Shown: positions 1 through 8,983, counted from the first letter of the stretch. The stretch is 64,000 nucleotides of DNA from Epilithonimonas zeae (GCF_023278365.1 NZ_CP075338.1:2790001-2854000); one strand, 5' to 3'. A program made the numbers and translations. The notes: a model not told the origin generated them from the sequence alone.

Positions 1-14
1 AAATCTATTAATCA

Positions 15-1871
15 ATGAAAAAATCACTTGCAATACTCCTACTTTTCATCAGTTTCAATCTCATTCTTTCTCAAAAAATCGAAAGAATAGAACCGGCCAA
101 TTGGTGGGTTGGGATGAAAAATAATTCGGTCACTTTATTAATTTATGGTAAAGACATTTCAGATTTACAGCCTGCAATTTCTTATCCCGGCGTTACCATT
201 ACCGAAAACAAAACAGTGGAGAATAAAAACTATCTGTTTCTGACCTTGCAAATCAATCCGAATGCAAAAGCCGGAAATGTAAAAATTAAATTCCAAAAAG
301 ATAAAAAAATTGTTCTGACCCAAGATTTTCCAATTCTTGCTCGGGAAACTAACAGCGCTAATAGAGAAAGTTACGGGTCAAAAGATGCGATTCTTCTGAT
401 TTTTCCGGACAGATTTTCAAATGGTGATGAAAAGAACGACATCATCAAAACAACCTTGGAACAAAAACTTGACAGAAATAATGAAGACTCCAGACACGGC
501 GGTGATATCCAGGGAATTATTAATCATTTGGATTACATCAAGTCTTTGGGTTACACTCAGATTTGGAACACGCCTTTGATTGAAAATGATGAGCCGACCT
601 ATTCTTATCACGGTTATGCAGCGACAGATTTTTACAAGATTGACCCGAGATTTGGAACTAATGAAGATTTGAAAAAACTATCCACAGAAGCCGGGAAAAG
701 AAACATTGGTTTGATTTGGGATGTTGTGCTTAATCATTGTGGATCAGAGTATTATTTCGTCAAAGACTTGCCTGAGCAAAGCTGGATTAATTATCCTTAT
801 TCTGAAAACAGAGTCAGAACTAATCACCTTAAAACCACCATCACAGACCTCTACGCCACTGAAATTGATAAAGAAGAATATCTCAACGGCTGGTTCGATG
901 GTCATATGGCAGACCTCAACCAGAAAAATCCTTTGCTGGCAAGATATCTGACCCAGAATATCATCTGGTGGATTGAGTATGCTGGGCTTTCCGGATTGCG
1001 TGTTGACACCTATTCTTATTCTGACAAAAAATTCCTAGCTGATTGGACCAAAACCATTCTCGAAGAATATCCGAAAATGAACATCGTTGCCGAAGAAATG
1101 ACAAGAAATATTGCCCAGACTTCCTATTGGCAAATCGACAAAGAAAACAGCGATGGTTACAAAAGTTATATGACGATGATGATGGATTTTTCTATAAATG
1201 ACAATATTGTTACTGCACTCAATGAGAAAAGCGGTTGGTTTTCAAGTTGGCGAAAGGTCTATGAAAGTGTTGCAAACGATTTTCTTTTTCCACATCCTGA
1301 GAATCAGTTGATTTTTCCGGACAATCACGATTTGGATAGGTTTTATTCTCGTCTCAACAAAAACTTTGAGAACTGGAAACTCGGGATTGCGATGTATATG
1401 ACAATGCGTGGAACGCCTCAATTTTTCTATGGAACCGAAGTTCTGATGACCAATGACAAAGCCGGAAGCGATGGGCAAAGAAGAAGTGATTTCTACGGCG
1501 GTTGGAAAGGCGATTCCAAAAATGCTGTGACCGAAATAGGATTAACTAATGAAGAAAAAGAAGCGAAGAAATATTTTTCTACTTTACTTAACTGGAGAAA
1601 AACGAGTGATGCGATTGCCAATGGAAAATTTAAACATTATGCGCCAACCAATAATGATGTTTATGTTTACTTCCGATACACCGACAATCAAAAAGTGATG
1701 ATTTTACTCAATAAAAACAATAATAAAGTAACGCTTGACCTTAGTCGATATAAGGAGATGATTCCTAATCACTTCAACGCTAAAAATATTATTTCTGACA
1801 AAGATTTTAGTTTTCAGAACACAATAGATATTCCGGCAAGAACAGCAATGATTTTGGAAATCCGGAATTAA
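15..1871 (+). CDS. Secreted GH13 alpha-amylase family glycoside hydrolase (SusA/neopullulanase-like)
   Basis: Glycoside hydrolase that should cleave alpha-glucans (starch, pullulan or cyclodextrins) outside the cytoplasm. A signal peptide covers about residues 1-19. A cyclomaltodextrinase-type N-terminal beta domain follows (about 24-110), then the GH13 barrel. The GH13 regions are visible: DVVLNH at 236-241, GLRVDTYSY with the nucleophile D331, the acid/base Glu in AEEMT (E360 or E361), and PDNHD with D439. The last 80 residues look like the C-terminal beta sandwich. At 618 aa it has normal length for SusA-type enzymes. No SusCD transporter pair lies next to it in the window. The exact substrate is not visible in the sequence. 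Confidence 0.93.
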   Translation: MKKSLAILLLFISFNLILSQKIERIEPANWWVGMKNNSVTLLIYGKDISDLQPAISYPGVTITENKTVENKNYLFLTLQINPNAKAGNVKIKFQKDKKIVLTQDFPILARETNSANRESYGSKDAILLIFPDRFSNGDEKNDIIKTTLEQKLDRNNEDSRHGGDIQGIINHLDYIKSLGYTQIWNTPLIENDEPTYSYHGYAATDFYKIDPRFGTNEDLKKLSTEAGKRNIGLIWDVVLNHCGSEYYFVKDLPEQSWINYPYSENRVRTNHLKTTITDLYATEIDKEEYLNGWFDGHMADLNQKNPLLARYLTQNIIWWIEYAGLSGLRVDTYSYSDKKFLADWTKTILEEYPKMNIVAEEMTRNIAQTSYWQIDKENSDGYKSYMTMMMDFSINDNIVTALNEKSGWFSSWRKVYESVANDFLFPHPENQLIFPDNHDLDRFYSRLNKNFENWKLGIAMYMTMRGTPQFFYGTEVLMTNDKAGSDGQRRSDFYGGWKGDSKNAVTEIGLTNEEKEAKKYFSTLLNWRKTSDAIANGKFKHYAPTNNDVYVYFRYTDNQKVMILLNKNNNKVTLDLSRYKEMIPNHFNAKNIISDKDFSFQNTIDIPARTAMILEIRN

Positions 1872-1908
1872 AAATCATTTTTTGTAAATTCGCATCAAGA
1901 TTACTAAA

Positions 1909-1940
1909 GCTCTGGTTTAAAATTTTAGCCAGAGTTTTGG
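1909..1940 (+). terminator. Probable rho-independent terminator after the amylase
   Basis: CTCTGG and CCAGAG flank an AT-rich near-palindromic centre, followed by TTTTGGTTTTT. It lies about 40 nt after the amylase stop. Confidence 0.5.
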
Positions 1941-1995
1941 TTTTTAATGCCAAAGTTGAGAAGAAAACTCTGGACAAAATTTAAGTAAATAAAAA

Positions 1996-2340
1996 ATGAA
2001 CGAATCCGAAATCTGGAAAAAAATAGAACACTTTTTTGAAGTTAACTTTCAAACTGAAAAAAACCCGCCAATAGAAACATTTCTATTCATTATCGGTGTT
2101 CAGGAATTGGGAAGTGGACAACAGAAATTCACCAAAGATGATAAGGTCAATTTGGTTCACATCGCAGTTTGCAGATTGTTGGAGCCTTTTGGTTATTACA
2201 AATTCACGCATTATGAAGATGGCTGGCCACAATTTGAAAAGTTGGATGACCTTCCGGAATTGAAACCCAATGAACAATCGCTATTAATGAAAAAAGCGAT
2301 TATTCAATATTTTATTGATGAAGAAATTGCTTTGGATTAA
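1996..2340 (+). CDS. Conserved hypothetical protein, 114 aa
   Basis: Small soluble acidic protein with no signal peptide, membrane segment or metal motif. It is predicted mostly helical, with a Trp/Phe/Tyr-rich middle (EDGWPQFEKLDDLPELKPNE, about residues 75-94). I do not recognise a characterised family; it resembles uncharacterised proteins of flavobacteria. The ATG is preceded by an AT-rich leader without a clear Shine-Dalgarno, which is usual in Bacteroidota. It is separated from the amylase by a probable terminator, so it is probably transcribed alone. An inverted repeat follows its stop. Confidence 0.75.
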   Translation: MNESEIWKKIEHFFEVNFQTEKNPPIETFLFIIGVQELGSGQQKFTKDDKVNLVHIAVCRLLEPFGYYKFTHYEDGWPQFEKLDDLPELKPNEQSLLMKKAIIQYFIDEEIALD

Positions 2341-2348
2341 GATTTACT

Positions 2349-2420
2349 TCTCACAGATTTAGCAGATGATAAAGACTTCTTTGAAGTTATTATCTGCTAA
2401 ATTCGCTTAATCTGAGAGAA
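2349..2420. repeat. Inverted repeat (hairpin) between convergent genes
   Basis: ATTTAGCAGAT (2357-2367) pairs exactly with ATCTGCTAAAT (2392-2402). Imperfect outer arms (CTCACAG and CTGAGAG) extend it. It may serve as a terminator for the convergent genes on both sides. The same CTCACAGATT start is seen again near 5880. Confidence 0.55.
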
Positions 2421-2422
2421 AA

Positions 2423-2935
2423 TTATTTAGAATACTTTTCTTCCAAAATATCTTCCAACTGATTCAGTCCCATTTTAAAGCCTTCTTCAAAACCCATTTC
2501 CAGAATTTGATTCAGTTCTTCCTTTGAATTGAAATGCAGATTGAACGTCATTCTTGTGCCTTCATCTATCCCTGTAAAGCCAATTAACCAAGCCGTTTGT
2601 GGTAAATCTGTTTTGACTTTCCCTTTTTCATCTGCGAAAGCATCTGTCCAAGCAATACTTCTGTGAGGCATTATTTCGCCATAACTGGCTAACGCAAATT
2701 CTTTTTTTCCATCCGTACCTTTCATTGCATACAACCAAATACCATTTTCACGAAAATCCATTTTTTCGGTTTCGCATTGCCAAGGTTTTGGTGCCCACCA
2801 CTGGTCAATCAATTCCGACTTTGTGAAATAATCCCAAAGTGTGGAAACATCAGCCTTATAAACCTTCATCACATAGACTCCGGTGTCTGAATCCTTATTA
2901 AAAACAATTTCTGAATTCATAATATTTTCTTTCAT
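2423..2935 (-). CDS. SRPBCC / AHSA1-family protein
   Basis: START-like (SRPBCC) ligand-binding fold of the Activator-of-Hsp90-ATPase-homologue 1 type. Typical features are the early VxxVWDYFTKSELIDQWWAP block (here around residues 28-48), a central strand region with GIWLYAMKG, and a C-terminal helix EEGFKMGLNQLEDILEEKY. The family binds small hydrophobic ligands or acts as a stress-related accessory protein, but the ligand cannot be predicted here. An internal ATG at 2920 is an alternative start (MNSEIV). It stands alone, convergent with the preceding small gene. Confidence 0.85.
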   Translation of the reverse strand: MKENIMNSEIVFNKDSDTGVYVMKVYKADVSTLWDYFTKSELIDQWWAPKPWQCETEKMDFRENGIWLYAMKGTDGKKEFALASYGEIMPHRSIAWTDAFADEKGKVKTDLPQTAWLIGFTGIDEGTRMTFNLHFNSKEELNQILEMGFEEGFKMGLNQLEDILEEKYSK

Positions 2936-3058
2936 ATAAAATTAATATTAAAAAATCACACCAAAGTTTTCATATGGCAACATTTTTGATTATTCACAAT
3001 AAAATGTTAAATATTGTCGTTTTAAGAAAAATTTAATAATTGTAAGCCGTTTTTTTTA

Positions 3059-3087
3059 TTGAGATATTCTTAAAAAGAGTAATTTTA
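3059..3087 (+). promoter_or_regulatory. Candidate promoter for the histidine kinase gene
   Basis: TTG at 3059-3061, an 18-nt spacer and TAATTTTA at 3080-3087, one mismatch from the Bacteroidota -7 consensus TAnnTTTG. The ATG is at 3111. Confidence 0.35.
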
Positions 3088-3110
3088 ACTTTTCAAACTT
3101 AAAAATTGAT

Positions 3111-4652
3111 ATGAACAACAAGTTTATTCCTATTATATCTGTATTTATGACGATTTCTTTGGTAGTTTTCGTTTCATTGCAGTTGTATTGGATTAAAGAA
3201 CTATATACTTCGCTGGAGCAGGATTTTTCTAATAAAGTTTATTCGGCTTTAGAAACATCGACTCAGAAAGTGAATCAAATTGAGGTTAATAAATATTGGA
3301 ATGAAACTTATGGCGGTGTTGGAAAAGAAGTTTTAGCGTCAGCTAATCAACCCGTAAAAACTTACATTCAGCAAAGTTCTGATTCTGCTAATCGTTCTAA
3401 TATCCTTTTCCAAACAAGTATTGTTGAGAAAAAAAACATACCGGTTTCTGCCAAAGGAGACACTTTATATACAACGAAACTTTACAAAGACGAAGGCCAA
3501 TTAAAACTGAAAAGAAATTCACCTGAACCTTTGACAACGAATATCAGCCGAGACCTTGATAACAATTCTTATCAGATGAAAGAATTTGCCAGATTAAGCG
3601 CGACAAATCTTCCCATCGAAAAAAGAGTGGACAGCAAGACCATTGATTCTGTTATTGCTAAGGAATTGAGATTGAAAGGAATTGACACCAAATTCGGCTT
3701 TGGTGTTATCAACAAAACCAATCAATTAACAACTGTTGCAAACAATATCTATCTTGACCAAAAAGACAAAACGAATTATACTTACCCACTTTTTACAGAC
3801 AGCAAAGACAGAACGCTTTATACGCTGGCTTTGGTTTTTCCAAGAAAAGATTATTCTCTGGTGAAGCACAATTTACCAATGCTGTTAGGGACTTTCATAT
3901 CATTATTGACGATTTTGGGGATTTATATTATCTCAATCAATTATATGATGAGACAGAAAAAAATTGCGGAAATCAAGACCGACTTTATCAATAATATGTC
4001 TCACGAGTTCAAGACGCCTTTAGCAACAATTTCTGTTGCAACAGATTCTTTGGCTAATGATAAAATTGCTACCGACCCGGATAAAGTCAAATACTATTCG
4101 GGGTTGATAAAACAGGAGAATCTGAGGATGAAAAAACAGGTAGAAACTGTTCTGAATATGTCCAAATTGGAACGAAATGAAATGCCTCTTCATCTCAAAG
4201 AAACCAATGTACGAGAATTGATTAAAAGTATCGCAGAATCTTTCCGATTAATCGTCAATGAAAGAAATGGAAGTTTGACAACGGAATTTACGGCAACTAA
4301 ATATAATTTTTTGATTGATGAATTTCATATTTCGAATGCATTGGTCAACTTATTGGATAACGCCAACAAATATTCTCCCGACACGCCCGATATAAAGTTA
4401 AAAACAAGAAATGAAGGAAACTGGTACGTGATAGAAATTTCCGACAAAGGAATGGGAATGGAATCGACCAATAAAAATAAAATCTTTGAAAAATTTTTCC
4501 GCGAAGAAACCGGAAATATCCATAATGTAAAAGGACAAGGTCTTGGATTGTCTTATGTGAAAAAAATTATCGAAAATCACAAAGGGCAAATCCACGTAGA
4601 TTCTCACAAAGGAAAAGGAAGCACATTTACAATAAAACTTCCGATAGTATAA
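3111..4652 (+). CDS. Membrane sensor histidine kinase
   Basis: Two-component sensor kinase. There are two membrane segments, about residues 5-27 and 256-278, enclosing a periplasmic sensor region of about 225 residues with no domain I recognise. The kinase core follows: the H-box NMSHEFKTPL with phospho-acceptor H298, N-box DNANKY near 416-421, G1 box DKGMGM at 445-450 and G2 box GQGLGL at 475-480. There is no HAMP domain between membrane and H-box. The cognate regulator is very likely the OmpR-type gene about 490 nt downstream, although a small gene sits between them. The stimulus is unknown. Confidence 0.93.
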   Translation: MNNKFIPIISVFMTISLVVFVSLQLYWIKELYTSLEQDFSNKVYSALETSTQKVNQIEVNKYWNETYGGVGKEVLASANQPVKTYIQQSSDSANRSNILFQTSIVEKKNIPVSAKGDTLYTTKLYKDEGQLKLKRNSPEPLTTNISRDLDNNSYQMKEFARLSATNLPIEKRVDSKTIDSVIAKELRLKGIDTKFGFGVINKTNQLTTVANNIYLDQKDKTNYTYPLFTDSKDRTLYTLALVFPRKDYSLVKHNLPMLLGTFISLLTILGIYIISINYMMRQKKIAEIKTDFINNMSHEFKTPLATISVATDSLANDKIATDPDKVKYYSGLIKQENLRMKKQVETVLNMSKLERNEMPLHLKETNVRELIKSIAESFRLIVNERNGSLTTEFTATKYNFLIDEFHISNALVNLLDNANKYSPDTPDIKLKTRNEGNWYVIEISDKGMGMESTNKNKIFEKFFREETGNIHNVKGQGLGLSYVKKIIENHKGQIHVDSHKGKGSTFTIKLPIV

Positions 4653-4692
4653 GCATAAGCGATATTTGATAAGTGATGATTGATTAATTAGT

Positions 4693-5068
4693 ATGGATAA
4701 TAATTACAATCAGATTTTTTGCAAAAAGGATAAAAGATTTGTCAGTAGATATTATCAATCAATTGTCAGAATTAGCTTACTCAGAAAAAGTTTCTGTTTT
4801 AAGAAAACAAATTTTCAGAAGTTCATCTTCCTCAGCTGCAAATTATAGAGCAATGTGTAGAGTTAGGTCGACAAAGGAAAGATATTCTAAAATTTGTATC
4901 GTTGTTGAAGAAGCTGATGAAACTCTATTTTGGATAGATTTTATGCAAGATTTGAAAATGTTTTCAGAAACTACTTTGAATAAATGGTTTAATGAAGCAG
5001 AAGAAATTGTAAAAGCAACATCTAGCTACAAAAGATATTTAAAAGAAAAACTAACAGAAAATCAATAA
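4693..5068 (+). pseudogene. Four-helix-bundle (S23/IVP-type) protein gene with a frameshift near the start
   Basis: From 4739 the frame encodes an intact four-helix-bundle protein of the 23S-rRNA-intervening-sequence (S23) family: SVDIINQLSELAYSEKVSVL, then FRSSSSSAANYRA and a C-terminal KRYLKEKL. The expected N-terminus lies just upstream but in another frame. ATG at 4693 reads MDNNYNQIF, and a run of six T (4715-4720) then shifts the frame. With five T it would continue AKRIKDLSVDII, which joins perfectly. This may be a true frameshift, a slippery tract or a sequence error. If expressed as is, TTG at 4739 would give 109 aa. It lies between kinase and regulator genes. The family's function is unknown. 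Confidence 0.75.
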
Positions 5069-5144
5069 ATTAGAATGCAATCATTGAGATTTATCTGAAT
5101 TTATATAAAATCAATTATCATTAATATAACATCAATCATAAATT

Positions 5145-5834
5145 ATGAGCAACAGAATATTATTAGTAGAAGACGACCAGAGTTTTGGCGCAGTTCTTAA
5201 GGATTATTTAACCATCAACAACTTCGAGGTAACATTGGCAACTGACGGAGAAATGGGACTGAAAGAGTTTACAGAAAAAGAATTCGACATCTGCATTTTC
5301 GATGTGATGATGCCGAAAAAAGACGGATTTTCTTTGGCAGAAGATGTGAAGAAAATTGATAAAAACACACCAATTATTTTCTTGACCGCAAGAAATATGC
5401 GTGAAGATATCTTGAAAGGTTACCAAATCGGCGCAGACGATTACATCACAAAACCATTTGATACGGAGTTACTTCTTTATAAAATCAAAGCCATTCTACA
5501 AAGAAGTGCCGTTTTGGAAAATGAGGATCAAGAGCAATTCAAAATCAGTAATATTTTCTTCGATTCTATGTTGAGACAACTGAGAGTTGGTGAAAATGAA
5601 TACAAGCTTTCTCCAAAAGAAAACGAACTTTTGAAATTGCTTTGTATTCACAGAAACGACTTTATGCCTAGAGATTTGGCATTGAGAAAAATCTGGAAAA
5701 AAGAAAATTATTTCACAGCAAGAAGTATGGATGTTTACATTGCAAAATTGAGAAAACTTCTGAAAGATGATGAAGGTTTGGAAATCATCAACGTTCATGG
5801 AGAAGGTTTCAGACTATTAGTGAAAAACCCATAA
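5145..5834 (+). CDS. OmpR/PhoB-family response regulator
   Basis: DNA-binding response regulator of the upstream histidine kinase. The receiver domain occupies about residues 1-118, with acidic pocket E9-D10-D11, phospho-acceptor D53 in IFDVMMP, T81 in FLTA and K103 in TKPFD. A winged-helix effector domain follows at about 130-227, seen in KLSPKENELLKLL and RSMDVYIAKLRK. At 229 aa the length is normal. A strong terminator follows directly, so it closes the transcription unit. Confidence 0.95.
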   Translation: MSNRILLVEDDQSFGAVLKDYLTINNFEVTLATDGEMGLKEFTEKEFDICIFDVMMPKKDGFSLAEDVKKIDKNTPIIFLTARNMREDILKGYQIGADDYITKPFDTELLLYKIKAILQRSAVLENEDQEQFKISNIFFDSMLRQLRVGENEYKLSPKENELLKLLCIHRNDFMPRDLALRKIWKKENYFTARSMDVYIAKLRKLLKDDEGLEIINVHGEGFRLLVKNP

Positions 5835-5840
5835 AAATAA

Positions 5841-5872
5841 AAACCCTTCAGAAAACTCTGAAGGGTTTTTAT
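5841..5872 (+). terminator. Rho-independent terminator after the response regulator
   Basis: AAACCCTTCAGA (5841-5852) pairs with TCTGAAGGGTTT (5857-5868), followed by a T run. The preceding A-rich tract lets it work in both directions. Confidence 0.85.
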
Positions 5873-5943
5873 TTTTTACAAACTCACAGATTGATCTGAT
5901 TAGTAATAATAATCAGCTAATTCTGCACAATCAGCGATAATTC

Positions 5944-6738
5944 TTAATTCGTTGCCATATTTTCTTTTGGAGAATCAAGGATTGAATCAGTTTTCTCCAC
6001 ATTTTTTAACCATTGAGAACTTGCCAGATAATTTTGGTCTGGAAAATAAATGAATAGACAAGTTCTGTTTTTTATCGTATTGATAATTGGTTTTGCCAAA
6101 TTGGTTGGAACTGCTGGGCAACCCCAACTTCTCCCCAACCTTTTTTCAGATTTGATAAAATCCTCGCTTACATACTTGGCGCCGTGCATCACAATGCATC
6201 TTTCCAGAGCTGCATCGTTATAACCTCTATCCATCCCGAATAATCGCAAAGAATAGCCGTTATCACCGTTGTAGGTCTGTTCTGTCACATAGAAACCCAT
6301 ACTCGACTGATGCGAATCTTCTGTGTTGGAAAAGCTCGTTGCGAACTCTTCTCCCGTTCCTTTTCCGTGTGCTACCAAAGTGTTGAACAATACTTTTTTC
6401 TCACCCAAATCTATAACCCAAAGCCGTTTTCTGTTGGAAGACAAACTAAAATCACAAACCGAAAGCAACTTAGCTGTCGGTTCCAATTTTCCGGAGTTCT
6501 TTAAATTTTGGAATCCCAAAAACGCTTTTTCGAAGACTTCAAAATTCAATGTTTCATCCGTAAACTGAAGTTCTTTGTAGATTTCTTCTGCTGGATTTTG
6601 TGGTGAGAAATTCTTTTTTGGACTTAGCTTAATTTCTTTGACACTTATCTTGGGCTGTGAAAAATCCTCAGAACTCGCAGGATAAAAAGAAGTAGTTACC
6701 AAATAAACTAAGCATAACAATAATGGGAATTTCTTCAT
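5944..6738 (-). CDS. Murein L,D-transpeptidase catalytic domain family protein
   Basis: Exported protein of 264 aa with an N-terminal hydrophobic signal (about residues 1-19). The catalytic region carries HGAKYVSE and GRSWGCPAVP, with the presumed nucleophile C207. This is the H...S-x-G-C pattern of YkuD-like L,D-transpeptidases in the form usual for this Bacteroidota family. Such enzymes cross-link or modify peptidoglycan peptides in the periplasm. The AKP-rich stretch after the signal is low complexity. It is a single gene facing leftward, bounded by the terminator of the response regulator. Confidence 0.88.
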   Translation of the reverse strand: MKKFPLLLCLVYLVTTSFYPASSEDFSQPKISVKEIKLSPKKNFSPQNPAEEIYKELQFTDETLNFEVFEKAFLGFQNLKNSGKLEPTAKLLSVCDFSLSSNRKRLWVIDLGEKKVLFNTLVAHGKGTGEEFATSFSNTEDSHQSSMGFYVTEQTYNGDNGYSLRLFGMDRGYNDAALERCIVMHGAKYVSEDFIKSEKRLGRSWGCPAVPTNLAKPIINTIKNRTCLFIYFPDQNYLASSQWLKNVEKTDSILDSPKENMATN

Positions 6739-7077
6739 TAATTATAAATATTAAGTATTTTATTTTAGTGGGGCAAAATTATATATAAATCATTTCCAAA
6801 CTCTTATAATCAATTTTTTTTAACTAATATTTAGGAGACTTTAACGCAAAACAATCCTTTTTGAACGATTTTTATTAAGACTTTATTATGATTATATTTT
6901 ACTAAATAATCTTCGAAAACCTCAGACCAATAAAAATGGATTTATATAAAGAGACGAAGTCTTGAAATATTGGTATAGAAGTATAACAAGGAAATGGAGG
7001 AGCGAAGCTCCGAAATGTTGGTTACAATTTATTTCAATAATAATTTAAAATCATAAATTGCAGTAAACTTTTGAGGT
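6739..7077. other. Divergent intergenic region, 339 bases
   Basis: Very AT-rich spacer between divergent genes. It should hold promoters for both, but I cannot place either with confidence. Its right half carries two REP-like stem-loops, listed separately. No reading frame here looks real. Confidence 0.6.
6952..7026 (+). repeat. Two REP-like stem-loop repeats
   Basis: AGACGAAGTCT (6952-6962) and GGAGCGAAGCTCC (6999-7011) are perfect stems closing a GAA loop. Each is followed by a similar tail: TGAAATATTGGTATAGAA after the first and GAAATGTTGGTTACAA after the second. A related element in the other orientation lies at 20819-20900. They resemble degenerate REP-type repeats of Bacteroidota intergenic regions. 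Confidence 0.55.
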
Positions 7078-7839
7078 ATGTCAACACTTAGAATCGCAGG
7101 ATTAAACCTAGATATTGCTTGGAAAAATAAAGAAGAAAATTTCAAACAAATTGAAAACGAATTTGCTTCAGTAGAGGCGGATTTATTTCTATTACCAGAG
7201 ATGTTTTCTACCGGATTTTGTATGGAAGCCGATGAAGTGGCGGACAGAAATGAAGAATCTTTAACTTGGATGAAGTCCTTTGCTAAGGACAAAAATTCGG
7301 CAGTTGCAGGAAGTGTCTCCGTGGCAGAACATGGGAAATTCTATAACCGTTTTTATTTTGTCTTTCCTAATGGGAACTTCGAATATTACGACAAAAGACA
7401 TTTGTTTTCTTATTCAGGAGAAGATAAAATCTATACAGCAGGAACAGAGCGAAAAATTATTGATTACAAAGGATTTAAAATTCTTTTGCAGGTTTGTTTT
7501 GATTTGCGTTTTCCTGTTTTTTCAAGAAATCAAAATGATTATGATGCGATTTTATACGTCGCAAATTGGCCAAAATCCAGAGTTGAAGCTTGGAAATCTT
7601 TGCTAAAAGCACGTTCAATTGAAAATCAGGCTTATCTGTTTGGATTAAATCGAATTGGAACCGACGGTTATAATCTTAAATATGAGGAAAGTTCGTTAGT
7701 TTATTTTCCGGATGGAAGAGAAATATCTGAAAGAAAAAAGAACCTCATCACAATTGAATGGAATTTGGATGAATTGAAAGATTTTAGAAGCAAATTCCCT
7801 TTTTTGAATGAGAGAGATGAGTTTGAAATTATTCCTTAG
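7078..7839 (+). CDS. Nitrilase-superfamily amidase (omega-amidase YafV-like)
   Basis: Carbon-nitrogen hydrolase of 253 aa with the full catalytic triad: E41 in LLPEMFSTGF, K106 in YDKRH and C140 in LQVCFDLRFP. Length and motifs fit the YafV/Nit2 omega-amidase group, which hydrolyses alpha-ketoglutaramate or alpha-ketosuccinamate formed in transamination and methionine salvage. It is cytoplasmic. The ATG is preceded by a GAGG-like ribosome binding site, clearer than most in this window. It starts a short rightward run with the downstream lipoprotein gene (21-nt gap). Confidence 0.92.
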   Translation: MSTLRIAGLNLDIAWKNKEENFKQIENEFASVEADLFLLPEMFSTGFCMEADEVADRNEESLTWMKSFAKDKNSAVAGSVSVAEHGKFYNRFYFVFPNGNFEYYDKRHLFSYSGEDKIYTAGTERKIIDYKGFKILLQVCFDLRFPVFSRNQNDYDAILYVANWPKSRVEAWKSLLKARSIENQAYLFGLNRIGTDGYNLKYEESSLVYFPDGREISERKKNLITIEWNLDELKDFRSKFPFLNERDEFEIIP

Positions 7840-7860
7840 TTTTGCAGAAAAGCTTTAACA

Positions 7861-8688
7861 ATGAAGAACATATTTACATTATTCTTTATAAGTCTTATTC
7901 TGTTTTCTTGCTCGAGAGATAATGAAGATGAAATTATCGAAAATAATGAGCCACTAATTACAAAAATGAATCTCATTTTATATCCAAACTCATTTCCGTA
8001 TGGTAATTCAGAATTAAGTTTTAATTTTCAATATGATAATGATAAACGTCTGATTAAAAAAACTGGTGGTTTTCTTTCTGTTTCCGGATCTACTGGATTT
8101 AGTGGCTATTTTACAGATAAAATATTTACTACACTTATCTATAATAGTAATAATGTAACTATAGAGAATTTTTCTTCTTCTCCAGATTTTACTGTTCCGA
8201 AAAACTCTAAGTACTTTATATTAAATAATAACCAACAGATAAAACAAAAAGACGTTCCGAGTACTTTTTATAGTAATTATCGGGATGAAAAGCAATTTTT
8301 CACATACAATACTAGCGGGCAACTTACCGAAATAAAAACAACTTTACCAAATATGCCTTATTATCCACCAGATGATTACATAGAAACTTATTTAGAAAAA
8401 TTCTATTATGACTCAAAAGGTAATTTGACAAAATCAGAATACTTTGAACAGAGGGACGGCGTAAATAAAGGAATAAAAATCATAAGAACATTTGGAGACT
8501 ATGATAATTCTTTAAATCCGTTTAAGAGATTTTATTTATTAGACGAATATTTTTATCGAGCAATATCTAAAAATAATTATAGAAAATATACTGAGATTAA
8601 ATATAACGAAATAGGAAATATCACATCTAGTATTGAACAGACTTGGACCTTTAATTATGATTCTAGCGGAAATATAATCATTAATTAG
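7861..8688 (+). CDS. Putative lipoprotein with YD-like repeats, 275 aa
   Basis: Signal peptide with lipobox ending LILFSC, so lipidation is predicted at C17. A DNEDE-rich linker follows. The mature part contains several short segments of the form F-Y-x-Y-D-S-x-G-N-L/I (near residues 180-187 and at the end), reminiscent of YD/RHS-type beta repeats common in Bacteroidota lipoproteins. No enzymatic motif is visible, so function is unknown. The last 8 nt overlap the convergent thioredoxin gene. Confidence 0.8.
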   Translation: MKNIFTLFFISLILFSCSRDNEDEIIENNEPLITKMNLILYPNSFPYGNSELSFNFQYDNDKRLIKKTGGFLSVSGSTGFSGYFTDKIFTTLIYNSNNVTIENFSSSPDFTVPKNSKYFILNNNQQIKQKDVPSTFYSNYRDEKQFFTYNTSGQLTEIKTTLPNMPYYPPDDYIETYLEKFYYDSKGNLTKSEYFEQRDGVNKGIKIIRTFGDYDNSLNPFKRFYLLDEYFYRAISKNNYRKYTEIKYNEIGNITSSIEQTWTFNYDSSGNIIIN

Positions 8689-8983
8689 AATACCGCTCCA
8701 GCAACCCAACTAAAGAATTAACATCGTGAACACCACTTTCTTTCCAAAGCAATTCGCCATTCTTGAAAATCGCTAAAGTCGGAACACCGCGAACGCCATT
8801 ATCAGCAGCAATTGAAGGGAATTGGGCAACATCAATTTTAACGATTCTCGCTTTTTCTCCCACTTGCTCTTTTACAGAATTCAAAACGGAAGACTGAACT
8901 TTGCAAGGCTGACACCAGGTTGCAAAAAAATCAACGAGAACAGGACGTTCGGATTGGATTAATTCTTTAAATTTTTGTGACAT
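8681..8983 (-). CDS. trxA: Thioredoxin
   Basis: Cytoplasmic thioredoxin of 100 aa. The redox centre is FFATWCQPCK with C24 and C27; Gln replaces the usual Gly of WCGPC. The cis-Pro is in RGVPTLAIF. It lies 39 nt downstream of, and on the same strand as, the MBL-rhodanese gene, so it is probably co-transcribed and could reduce persulfide or disulfide intermediates of that enzyme (inference). The gene is short but complete for the fold. Confidence 0.92.
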   Translation of the reverse strand: MSQKFKELIQSERPVLVDFFATWCQPCKVQSSVLNSVKEQVGEKARIVKIDVAQFPSIAADNGVRGVPTLAIFKNGELLWKESGVHDVNSLVGLLERYSN

